Part shown: one piece after another, positions 1-5,371 of the stretch | How the letters are laid out: each line of letters starts with the position of its first letter | Position numbering within the stretch: the first letter of the stretch is position 1 | Source: an uncultured Moraxella sp. | GTDB lineage: Bacteria > Pseudomonadota > Gammaproteobacteria > Pseudomonadales > Moraxellaceae | Direction of reading: 5' to 3' | Length of the DNA: 5,371 nt | NCBI GenBank assembly: GCA_937975585.1 | Contig: CALJUC010000004.1 | Location: forward strand, 1 to 5,371 | Made by a program: the position numbers and the translations under genes | The notes under the pieces: generated by a model | Seen by the model: the letters and a program-made list of their open reading frames with translations, nothing else | Database searches by the model: none | What the model was told of the DNA's origin: nothing

Positions 1-1694
1 AAAAAGATAAGCTGTTTTGAAATCACCAAGCCAAGCCCCGTACCACCATACTGACGGGTAATCGATGGGTCACCCTGAGAGAAGCTTTGGAACAACACAT
101 TGCGATGGTCTGGGGTAATACCACGCCCGGTATCTTGGACGCTGATTTCGATGAGGTCATCTTCGTCATCAAGACTGACTCGTACCACCACTTCACCATC
201 ATCGGTGAATTTAATGGCGTTATTCACGAGATTAGTCAGGACTTGTTTGACCCGTAGCGCATCGCCTAATAGATGGCGTGGTACATCATCATAAAACATG
301 ACCGCTAAGCGCAGGTCTTTTTCGGCGGCCAATGGCGAGAGCATATCAACGACATCATAAATAATCGCATACAGGTCAAATTCATGATTATCTAGCACCA
401 GTTTACCGGCTTCGATTTTGGAAAAATCAAGTACGTCATTGACCAAGGCGAGTAGGTGCGCGGAGGACTTACGAATGGTTTGTACGTACAAATCCTGCTC
501 TGCACTTAAGCCACCATGACGGGATAATAGGTTGATAAAGCCGTCAATACTGTTGAGCGGTGTGCGCAATTCGTGGCTAATATTGGCCAAAAACGCGGAT
601 TTGGTTTGGCTTGCCGAAACGGCAGCATCGCGGGCATTACGAATCGAGATGTTTTGCATTTCCATCTCATCGAACGCTAAGCGTAAGTCATCTTCGGTCT
701 GTTCGGCGTGGTTTTTAAGCTCTTGAAAGCTGGTATGTAGACGGCGTAAGGTTTTGACCAAGTCTTGCTGTAGCTCATTGAGCTCACCGCTTGATTCAAT
801 GGTCATCGGTTTGTATAAGTTGGTCGCATTGGTGCGTTGTAGATGCAGACGCAGCTCATACATCGGTGCAATCCAACGCCGAGAATATACATTAAGACTC
901 AATAGCAATAATAAAATCGTCAGTAGCCCGGTAATCGCTAGGGCAATCACGACTTGATAACGCGCAATTTTTAGCGGCTCATTATCGATACTCAGTAACA
1001 ACCATAGCGGCGTTATATGGTTAGCGGTATTGGTACCGGTGACACTATTGACAGGTTTGTCAAAAAATTCCAGTTTTTTACCATATAGTGTCGCATCACT
1101 ATCGTCAAGAATGGGCACATGATAGCCATTCGGGGTATTAACGATATGTTCACTAAACGGTGATAAGTTGGGCGTGGTTTGTGGTATCGCTAGCGGCAGC
1201 GCATTCGGGGTATGCGTTGGCGTAATAATCGGCGTATTTAGGCTAGAGTTAATCAAACTGGTATCGCCAAAACTGACCAAAATTTGGTTTTGCTCATTGA
1301 CGATTGCCATGCCTAATAGATGGTTATTTTGTAGCGTATTTTGAAATGTCGCTTGTAGCTGCGCCTGTAAGGCAGTGATTTCAGCTTGAGAGAGCGTTTT
1401 TTTTGGCGTTATCGTGGGGCTACCGCTGGCGTTATTGGCGCTATCTGTGATTGCTCGATTAGCGAGTAAGTTTTGATTAAGTACCTCTAAGCTTGGCTCA
1501 AGCGTATCGGCTACCGTTTGATAGTGGTTTAACAGACTATTAGCATTGGACTGTTGTATCACGCGCGCCGCACGACTGGTGTCTTGCCATACCAAGATAC
1601 CGCCCGTCATCGCCAGCACACAAATCGGCAAAAACACCAATAAAATCAGCTGTCCATACGCGGTGGAAACATCCAAGCGAAAGCGTCTTGCCAC
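1..1694 (-). CDS. gacS: GacS/BarA-type hybrid sensor histidine kinase, N-terminal part (3' end beyond window)
   Basis: Membrane sensor kinase that would autophosphorylate and, by family knowledge, relay phosphate to a GacA/UvrY-type regulator. The reading frame stays open for 564 codons to the left edge. In order I see: a hydrophobic segment at residues about 15-36; a periplasmic region about 37-244; a second membrane segment about 247-270; a HAMP linker about 271-325 (Pro277); a helical stretch 325-365; the H box NISHELRTPLN with phospho-acceptor His374; the N box NLVNNAIKFT (Asn488, Asn492); the G1 box DTGRGI from Asp521; and the F/G2 box ending GGTGLGL at 550-556. The receiver and Hpt domains expected of GacS would lie beyond base 1 and cannot be confirmed. 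The GTG start at 1694 is chosen because GAGG lies 5 bases upstream; an in-frame TTG at 1718 has no such site, and a stop lies at 1739-1737. Divergence from cysM matches the gacS-cysM neighbourhood I recall in Pseudomonas and Acinetobacter. Kinase identity is near certain; the GacS name is probable. Confidence 0.9.
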   Translation of the reverse strand, partial: MARRFRLDVSTAYGQLILLVFLPICVLAMTGGILVWQDTSRAARVIQQSNANSLLNHYQTVADTLEPSLEVLNQNLLANRAITDSANNASGSPTITPKKTLSQAEITALQAQLQATFQNTLQNNHLLGMAIVNEQNQILVSFGDTSLINSSLNTPIITPTHTPNALPLAIPQTTPNLSPFSEHIVNTPNGYHVPILDDSDATLYGKKLEFFDKPVNSVTGTNTANHITPLWLLLSIDNEPLKIARYQVVIALAITGLLTILLLLLSLNVYSRRWIAPMYELRLHLQRTNATNLYKPMTIESSGELNELQQDLVKTLRRLHTSFQELKNHAEQTEDDLRLAFDEMEMQNISIRNARDAAVSASQTKSAFLANISHELRTPLNSIDGFINLLSRHGGLSAEQDLYVQTIRKSSAHLLALVNDVLDFSKIEAGKLVLDNHEFDLYAIIYDVVDMLSPLAAEKDLRLAVMFYDDVPRHLLGDALRVKQVLTNLVNNAIKFTDDGEVVVRVSLDDEDDLIEISVQDTGRGITPDHRNVLFQSFSQGDPSITRQYGGTGLGLVISKQLIF

Positions 1695-1699
1695 AGTAG

Positions 1700-1704
1700 C
1701 CTCA
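1700..1704 (-). promoter_or_regulatory. Ribosome binding site fixing the GTG start of the sensor kinase
   Basis: On the minus strand the bases TGAGG sit 5 bases before the GTG at 1694. No comparable purine-rich site precedes the only other in-frame candidate, the TTG at 1718. This decides the start. The resulting protein begins MARRFRLDVS, a short basic cytoplasmic tail leading directly into the first membrane segment. Confidence 0.7.
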
Positions 1705-1733
1705 TGCCGAGTTATCAAAATAGAGTGAGGGCT

Positions 1734-1762
1734 ATTTTATCGCCTTAGGGGTCAACATACAA
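1734..1762 (-). promoter_or_regulatory. Candidate sigma-70 promoter for the sensor kinase gene
   Basis: Reading the minus strand, TTGTAT (1762-1757) is separated by exactly 17 bases from TAAAAT (1739-1734). The -10 box matches the consensus at five of six positions; the -35 box matches only in its TTG. Transcription would start near 1727, giving a leader of about 33 bases before the GTG. The match is by eye and AT-rich intergenic DNA yields such matches by chance, so the call is tentative. Confidence 0.4.
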
Positions 1763-1822
1763 TGATGGCATATAACGGTAAGATAAAGACGAAGCTAGAA
1801 CAATAAACAGATAACTTTGACC

Positions 1823-1851
1823 ATGACGCTATGGGGTAAATTTGCTAAAAT
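1823..1851 (+). promoter_or_regulatory. Candidate extended -10 promoter for cysM and the exonuclease gene
   Basis: ATGACG (1823-1828) is followed after 17 bases by TAAAAT (1846-1851). A TGC directly before the -10 box (1843-1845) forms an extended -10 element, which can compensate for a weak -35. The start would fall near 1858, leaving a leader of about 60 bases before the cysM ATG. A second weaker -10-like GATAAT at 1889-1894 lacks a convincing -35. I saw no clear CysB-type operator, but such sites are degenerate. Confidence 0.4.
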
Positions 1852-1907
1852 CACTGCCTACATGACGATAAAGCTCGCCAAGATTTTTGATAATGCATGA
1901 CAATAAA

Positions 1908-1913
1908 TAAGGA
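1908..1913 (+). promoter_or_regulatory. Ribosome binding site of cysM
   Basis: TAAGGA lies 6 bases before the ATG at 1920, a standard spacing. This supports that ATG over the in-frame ATG four codons later at 1932. Confidence 0.7.
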
Positions 1914-1919
1914 AATATC

Positions 1920-2858
1920 ATGACCACAACAATGACTGACACCCAAGTCCATCAATCGCTACCAGTGGGTCAGCGTACCACGAGTCTAGCTGATTGTGTT
2001 GGGCGCACGCCATTGGTCGAATTGGCACGCTTTTCACCGAGTGGCGCTAAACTACTGGCCAAGCTTGAAGGTAATAATCCGGCGGGTTCAGTCAAAGATC
2101 GTCCTGCGTTTAACATGATTTTGCAAGCAGAATTACGCGGTGATATCAAACCGGGCGATACCTTAATCGAGGCCACCAGTGGTAATACCGGGATTGCGCT
2201 TGCGATGGTCGCTGCGATGCAAGGCTATCACATGACCTTAATCATGCCTGCCAATTCAACCCAAGAGCGTAAAGATGCCATGACTGCGTATGGCGCGACC
2301 TTAATTGAAGTGGAAAACATGGAAGAAGCGCGCGACTTGGCGCTGACCATGCAGCAAGAAGGCAAAGGTGTGGTGCTTGACCAATTTAATAACCCTGATA
2401 ACAAACAGGCACACTACTTGACCACAGGGCCAGAAATTTGGCAACAAACCAATGGTAAAATCACCCATTTCGTCAGTAGTATGGGCACGACTGGTACCAT
2501 TATGGGTGTGTCAAAGTACTTAAAAGAACAAAACCCAGATGTGAAAATTGTTGGTTTACAGCCCGCAGAAGGCTCGAATATTGCAGGTATTCGCCGTTGG
2601 TCGCCTGAATATTTGCCAAAGATTTTTGACCCAAGTTTGGTCGATGTGGTGATGGATGTGGCACAGCAAGATGCCGAAGTCTTTATGCGTAAGCTTGCGC
2701 GTGAAGAAGGCGTGTTTTGTGGCGTGTCATCCGGTGGTGCAGCATGGGCGGCGTATCAGATTGCCAAAGACAATCCAGATGCGGTCATTGCGTTCATCGT
2801 GTGTGACCGTGGCGACCGTTATCTATCCACGGGGCTGTTTGGGGTGGTAGACCAATGA
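1920..2858 (+). CDS. cysM: Cysteine synthase B (O-acetylserine sulfhydrylase, CysM type)
   Basis: Cytoplasmic PLP enzyme that makes L-cysteine from O-acetyl-L-serine and sulfide; CysM isozymes also accept thiosulfate, giving S-sulfocysteine. The 312-residue protein is complete and slightly longer than the roughly 300 usual for CysM, because of a polar N-terminal extension of about 20 residues. Visible motifs: NPAGSVKDR with the PLP-binding Lys59; the substrate loop TSGNTG at 86-91; the phosphate-binding GTTGT at 189-193; and CGVSSGG at 267-273. The stretch GIRRWSPEYLPKIF at 223-236 and the C-terminal DRGDRYLSTG at 296-305 are typical of CysM rather than CysK; the RRW residues belong to the region linked with thiosulfate use in the E. 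coli enzyme. The stop codon overlaps the start of the exonuclease gene, so the two are probably co-transcribed. The gene is divergent from the sensor kinase. Confidence 0.95.
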   Translation: MTTTMTDTQVHQSLPVGQRTTSLADCVGRTPLVELARFSPSGAKLLAKLEGNNPAGSVKDRPAFNMILQAELRGDIKPGDTLIEATSGNTGIALAMVAAMQGYHMTLIMPANSTQERKDAMTAYGATLIEVENMEEARDLALTMQQEGKGVVLDQFNNPDNKQAHYLTTGPEIWQQTNGKITHFVSSMGTTGTIMGVSKYLKEQNPDVKIVGLQPAEGSNIAGIRRWSPEYLPKIFDPSLVDVVMDVAQQDAEVFMRKLAREEGVFCGVSSGGAAWAAYQIAKDNPDAVIAFIVCDRGDRYLSTGLFGVVDQ

Positions 2859-3694
2859 GTAGCTCGCCCGCAATTTTAGTCTTTGATATCGAAACCATCC
2901 CTGATGTCTTGACCGGACAGCGCTTGCACCCGGAGCTTGCTGGATTAAGTGATGAAGAAACCACCGAGCAAATGATTACCTTGCGCGAGGCAGAAACGGG
3001 TGGTAAGCCTTTTATGCCGCTGCCACTGCACCAAGTCGCGTGTCTATCTGTGTTATGGGTCGCCAATGGTCAAATGACCCTCAAATCGTTGGCACTCAAT
3101 AATCACAGTGAGGCGCAGATTTTGCAGACGTTTTTTAAGGCGCTTGATAAAACCCCGACCTTGGTCAGTTGGAACGGCAAAGGGTTTGATTTGCCCGTCA
3201 TGGTGTATCGCGCGTTACAGCATGGTTTGGCCGCGCCTGCGCTGTTTCAAGATACCGGTGACATGAAATATAACAATTATCTCAATCGTTATCACGACCG
3301 GCATACCGATGTTATGCTGAAGCTTGCGATGGGTAGCACCTTACAAAAGCTCGATGTGGTCGCTTCTATGTGTGGCTTTGCCGGTAAGCAAGACACGACC
3401 GGTTATGATGTGGTGCCGATGGTACAGGCGGGCGAGTGGCAGCGTTTGACGACTTACTGTGAAAGTGATGTGCTAAACACCTGGCTTGTATATCTACGTT
3501 ATCAGCGCCTGATGGGGAAATTGAGCATGGAGCAAAGTGATGCCTGGGAGCAGCAAACGCGCGCCTATGTTGAAAGCTTGACGAATGATGATGGCACACC
3601 CCGTCACGCCAAGTTTTTAGCCGCATGGCTTGGCGAAGATAAGCAAATATCAGCCGATACCGTTATCGAGCAAAATAATACATTAGCGAATTAA
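2855..3694 (+). CDS. Predicted 3'-5' exonuclease, PolB exonuclease-related (DnaQ-like fold, PF10108 type)
   Basis: A 279-residue cytoplasmic protein resembling the stand-alone proofreading-type exonuclease family related to the exonuclease domain of DNA polymerase B. The acidic metal-binding motifs of the DEDD superfamily are in order: Exo I FDIETIP near the N-terminus (Asp11, Glu13); Exo II SWNGKGFDLP (Asn107, Asp112); a conserved-looking HTD (Asp152); and Exo III YCESD (Tyr201, Asp205), the YxxxD form called DEDDy. All catalytic positions are present, so it should be an active nuclease on DNA or RNA; its substrate is unknown. No polymerase domain follows, and the last 20 or so residues are polar and probably variable. 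The ATG sits inside the cysM stop (ATGA), which suggests translational coupling; no separate promoter is seen. The family call is firm; the biological role is not established. Confidence 0.88.
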   Translation: MSSSPAILVFDIETIPDVLTGQRLHPELAGLSDEETTEQMITLREAETGGKPFMPLPLHQVACLSVLWVANGQMTLKSLALNNHSEAQILQTFFKALDKTPTLVSWNGKGFDLPVMVYRALQHGLAAPALFQDTGDMKYNNYLNRYHDRHTDVMLKLAMGSTLQKLDVVASMCGFAGKQDTTGYDVVPMVQAGEWQRLTTYCESDVLNTWLVYLRYQRLMGKLSMEQSDAWEQQTRAYVESLTNDDGTPRHAKFLAAWLGEDKQISADTVIEQNNTLAN

Positions 3695-3841
3695 CAATAC
3701 ACTAACACGTAAAACATGTCATGATTGACGCATTAGATAAACAATTTGGAACTATATACCGTTTTGTACTGGAGTGCACGGCAGTTCTTTCAAAGGTCTT
3801 TCAATAATTAATTTCTCTTAATAATATAGCTGATAAGCGTT
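3695..3841 (+). promoter_or_regulatory. AT-rich intergenic leader before the isomerase-hydrolase pair
   Basis: This 147-bp gap probably holds the promoter of the downstream pair, but no clean sigma-70 site stands out. TTGACG at 3725-3730 is a good -35, yet the nearest good -10 (TATATA, 3753-3758) is 22 bases away, too far. TTTCAA (3799-3804) with TAATAT (3822-3827) has 17-base spacing but a poor -35, and would start transcription only about 8 bases before the ATG. No hairpin followed by a T-tract is present, so read-through from the exonuclease gene is possible. Confidence 0.3.
3768..3785. repeat. Imperfect 18-bp palindrome, possible operator
   Basis: The sequence ACTG-GA-GTGCAC-GG-CAGT reads the same on both strands except for the two-base interruptions, so 7 of 9 pairs match. 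A further G:C pair lies two bases outside (3766 and 3787). It sits 57 to 74 bases upstream of the isomerase ATG, where a repressor or activator of an aromatic-acid operon could bind. A palindrome of this quality is expected by chance at an appreciable rate in 150 bases, so this is only a candidate. Confidence 0.25.
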
Positions 3842-4492
3842 ATGAAACTATACAATTTCTTTCGAAGCGGTACCTCACATCGTACCCGTATTGCCATGAA
3901 TCTTAAGGGCGTAGACTATGATTATGTACCGGTGAATTTGGCAAAAGGTGAGAACTGGCACGAGGATTTTCTGGCTATCAATCCACAAGGCTTGGTGCCA
4001 GCGTTGCAGTTAGAGAACGGTACGGTATTGACCCAAAGCGTGGCGATTCTTGAATGGCTAGACGAAGCTTATCCACAAAATCCGCTATTACCCAAAGACT
4101 TGGTTGACCGTGCCCATGTGCGCGCACTGGCGGCGGTGATTGGAAGCGATATTCATCCGATTAATAACAGGCGCATCTTGGAATATCTGCGTAACGATTT
4201 AGGTCAAGAAGAAACAGCCGTACAAGCTTGGATTGCCAACTGGATTCAAAAAGGCTTTAACGCGATTGAAGCGTTACTCGCTCAAGATACCAAACGCGAC
4301 AAAGGCTTCTGCTTTGGTGATAGTCCAACGCTCGCGGATGCATACCTGATTCCACAAGTATATTCAGCGCGCCGTTTTAACGTTGATATCAGCGCTTATC
4401 CTAATATTTTGGCGATTGATGAGTACTGCAACAGCTTAGAGGCATTCCAAAAAGCCTACCCAGATAACCTAGTCGATGCGCCAAAAGCTTAA
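3842..4492 (+). CDS. nagL: Zeta-class glutathione transferase: probable maleylpyruvate isomerase (or maleylacetoacetate isomerase)
   Basis: Glutathione-dependent cis-trans isomerase expected to turn maleylpyruvate into fumarylpyruvate in gentisate breakdown. Its 216 residues match the family length. The N-terminal thioredoxin-fold domain (about 1-80) carries the active-site stretch FRSGTSHRTRI from residue 7 (Arg8, Thr11), the cis-proline region NPQGLVPAL (Pro53) and the glutathione-contacting QS at 65-66. The helical domain carries DIHPINNRR at 103-111 and SARRF at 175-179. RSGTSHR and DIHPINNRR are, as I recall, shared with Ralstonia NagL, whose arginines and histidine there bind substrate; typical maleylacetoacetate isomerases have RSSAAYR-like motifs instead. 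The next gene encodes the matching hydrolase 53 bases downstream. The ATG at 3842 has only a weak TAAG site 4 bases upstream, but there is no better start. Family assignment is very sure; substrate is probable. Confidence 0.85.
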   Translation: MKLYNFFRSGTSHRTRIAMNLKGVDYDYVPVNLAKGENWHEDFLAINPQGLVPALQLENGTVLTQSVAILEWLDEAYPQNPLLPKDLVDRAHVRALAAVIGSDIHPINNRRILEYLRNDLGQEETAVQAWIANWIQKGFNAIEALLAQDTKRDKGFCFGDSPTLADAYLIPQVYSARRFNVDISAYPNILAIDEYCNSLEAFQKAYPDNLVDAPKA

Positions 4493-4533
4493 TACCTTCG
4501 TGATTAACGTGCGCTAAAAAGGTTGATGAAAAC

Positions 4534-4539
4534 TAAGGA
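4534..4539 (+). promoter_or_regulatory. Ribosome binding site of the FAH-family hydrolase
   Basis: TAAGGA lies 6 bases before the ATG at 4546 and selects it over the in-frame ATG at 4567 (residue 8). It is the same site at the same spacing as cysM, and much stronger than the site in front of the upstream isomerase gene. Confidence 0.7.
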
Positions 4540-4545
4540 AACGTT

Positions 4546-5250
4546 ATGAGTTATGTTGTTGAACCAATGAAGATTGTTGGCCTACCCATTCACGGTAGCA
4601 ACGATGAATTCCCTGTACGTCGTGTTTACTGCGTTGGCCGCAATTACGCTGCCCATGCTCGTGAAATGGGCTCAGACCCTGACCGTGAACCACCGTTTTT
4701 CTTTTGCAAAGCCAATGACGCGCAGTCAATCTTACCCATCAAGTCGGGTGAAGTCGGTCAGCTACCATATCCCATGCAAACGAGTAACTATCACTACGAG
4801 ATTGAATTGGTGGTCGCGATGGGTAAACAAGGTAAAAATATCCAGGTCAATGATGCCGCTGACTATATCTATGGCTATGCGGTGGGGCTTGATATGACCC
4901 GTCGTGATTTGCAAAACAACATGAAACAACACGGTAGACCGTGGGAAGTGGGTAAGGCATTTGATTACTCAGCACCGATTGGCGAGATTTATCCGGCTGA
5001 CCAAGCAGGGAATGTTGAGCAAGCGTTGATTCAACTGACAGTCAACGATGAAGTTAAGCAAAAAAGTACCACCGATCAGCTGATTTGGCGTGTTAGCGAA
5101 ACGATTGCGAAACTGTCGGAGTTGTTTGAAATTCATCCCGGGGATTTAATTTTTACGGGTACCCCAGAAGGGGTGGGCGCTGTGGTAAAAGGTGACAAAA
5201 TGGTTGCCGAAGTTGAAGGGCTAGGCAAAATCGAATTGGTGGTTGTATAG
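4546..5250 (+). CDS. nagK: FAH-family hydrolase, probable fumarylpyruvate hydrolase
   Basis: Metal-dependent C-C bond hydrolase expected to split fumarylpyruvate into fumarate and pyruvate, the last step of the glutathione-dependent gentisate route. At 234 residues it is a single-domain member; the tyrosine-pathway fumarylacetoacetase is about 420 residues, which argues against that role. Visible features: the early block YCVGRNYAAHAREMG from residue 28 (His37); REPPFFFCK at 47-55; the metal-binding EIE pair Glu85 and Glu87; the third likely ligand Asp116 in GLDMTRRD; Lys137 in the GKAFD stretch; and the C-terminal FTGTPEGVG at 203-211. The YCVGRNYAAHAREMG and DREPPFFFCK blocks are those I associate with NagK-like proteins. 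Related single-domain enzymes include acylpyruvases and oxaloacetate decarboxylases, so substrate is inferred mainly from the partner gene 53 bases upstream, with which it is presumably co-transcribed. No terminator follows. Confidence 0.85.
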   Translation: MSYVVEPMKIVGLPIHGSNDEFPVRRVYCVGRNYAAHAREMGSDPDREPPFFFCKANDAQSILPIKSGEVGQLPYPMQTSNYHYEIELVVAMGKQGKNIQVNDAADYIYGYAVGLDMTRRDLQNNMKQHGRPWEVGKAFDYSAPIGEIYPADQAGNVEQALIQLTVNDEVKQKSTTDQLIWRVSETIAKLSELFEIHPGDLIFTGTPEGVGAVVKGDKMVAEVEGLGKIELVVV

Positions 5251-5267
5251 CGCTGGATAATACCCTA

Positions 5268-5371
5268 GAGACCTTTGCACGAACCAGCGACCTACTCTCG
5301 ACACCAATCTCAAACCCAACTAAAAACTGGAATTGGTGTTAAAAGATAGAAAAAGTCACCGAATTGGCATA
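5268..5371. mobile_element. Possible end of an IS5-family insertion sequence (runs off right edge)
   Basis: Eighteen bases after the hydrolase stop, the motif GAGACCTTTGCAC (5268-5280) begins. It resembles terminal inverted repeats that I recall for IS5-family elements in Neisseria and Moraxellaceae. It is preceded by CTA, so CTAG (5265-5268) could be a YTAR-type target. No transposase can be seen: on the minus strand a frame ending YANSVTFSIF at a TAA (complement of 5348-5350) enters from the right edge and could be the tail of a protein, but ten codons are not diagnostic. The opposite end is outside the window. It could instead be a remnant or a chance match. Confidence 0.35.
5301..5339. 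repeat. Perfect 8-bp inverted repeat with a 23-base loop
   Basis: ACACCAAT at 5301-5308 is the exact reverse complement of ATTGGTGT at 5332-5339; a G:T pair could extend it outward. The loop is long and no run of T follows on either strand, so it is not a convincing intrinsic terminator. It lies just inside the IS-like terminal motif and may be subterminal element sequence. Confidence 0.45.

Noticed and set aside
100..957. Several plus-strand open frames of 64 to 67 codons
   Set aside because: All lie antisense to the sensor kinase, whose HAMP, H, N and G box regions occupy the minus strand here.
1716..1718. In-frame TTG as an upstream start for the sensor kinase
   Set aside because: No purine-rich site precedes it, whereas the GTG at 1694 has GAGG at 5-base spacing.
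2794..3066. 90-codon minus-strand open frame across the cysM-exonuclease junction
   Set aside because: Opposes two well-supported genes, has no family motif, and is explained as an antisense shadow.
3725..3758. TTGACG plus TATATA as a promoter for the isomerase gene
   Set aside because: The 22-base spacing is too long for sigma-70 recognition.
4574..4897. 107-codon plus-strand open frame inside the FAH-family gene
   Set aside because: Out-of-frame shadow; the overlapping frame carries the metal ligands and conserved blocks of the hydrolase.
5251..5289. CGCTGG (5251-5256) and CCAGCG (5284-5289) as a hairpin or terminator
   Set aside because: Only six pairs with a 27-base loop and no T-tract; likely chance, and it spans the IS-like motif.
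5301..5339. Inverted repeat as a rho-independent terminator of the gentisate pair
   Set aside because: The 23-base loop is too long, the stem is AT-leaning and no T-tract follows on either strand.
1..5371. CRISPR array, tRNA, rRNA or riboswitch
   Set aside because: No regularly spaced repeats, tRNA-like cloverleaf or recognisable riboswitch core seen by reading; the gaps between genes are at most about 225 bases.

Overview
This looks like chromosomal DNA of a gammaproteobacterium. The moderate GC content, the protein character and a gacS-like gene next to cysM all fit Moraxellaceae (Psychrobacter or a relative). That assignment is an inference; there is no rRNA or other phylogenetic marker here.

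Layout. (1) Bases 1-1694, minus strand: the N-terminal 564 codons of a hybrid-type sensor histidine kinase of the GacS/BarA class. It runs off the left edge just after the ATP-binding G2 box. (2) Bases 1695-1919: a 225-bp divergent intergenic region with one plausible promoter for each flanking gene. (3) Bases 1920-3694, plus strand: cysM (cysteine synthase B), which overlaps by 4 bases (ATGA) a DnaQ-fold predicted 3'-5' exonuclease of the PolB-exonuclease-related family (PF10108 type). (4) Bases 3695-3841: an AT-rich leader containing an imperfect 18-bp palindrome. (5) Bases 3842-5250: a zeta-class GST isomerase followed by a 234-residue fumarylacetoacetate-hydrolase-family (FAH-family) protein. 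The pair resembles the maleylpyruvate isomerase and fumarylpyruvate hydrolase (NagL and NagK) of the gentisate pathway more than the tyrosine-pathway enzymes. (6) Bases 5251-5371: no gene seen. It holds a GAGACCTTTGCAC motif that resembles an IS5-family terminal inverted repeat, then an 8-bp inverted repeat.

How the genes work together. The isomerase and hydrolase catalyse consecutive steps: maleylpyruvate to fumarylpyruvate, then to fumarate plus pyruvate. This makes a compact lower gentisate module whose ring-cleaving dioxygenase is not in the window. CysM makes cysteine from O-acetylserine and sulfide or thiosulfate; the overlapping exonuclease gene is probably translated with it, although no functional link is obvious. 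The kinase is divergently transcribed and would feed the GacA-type global regulatory pathway.

All five genes belong to recognised families and no clearly new system is visible. The points most worth checking are the gentisate assignment, the enlarged periplasmic region of the kinase, and the possible insertion-sequence end at the right edge.
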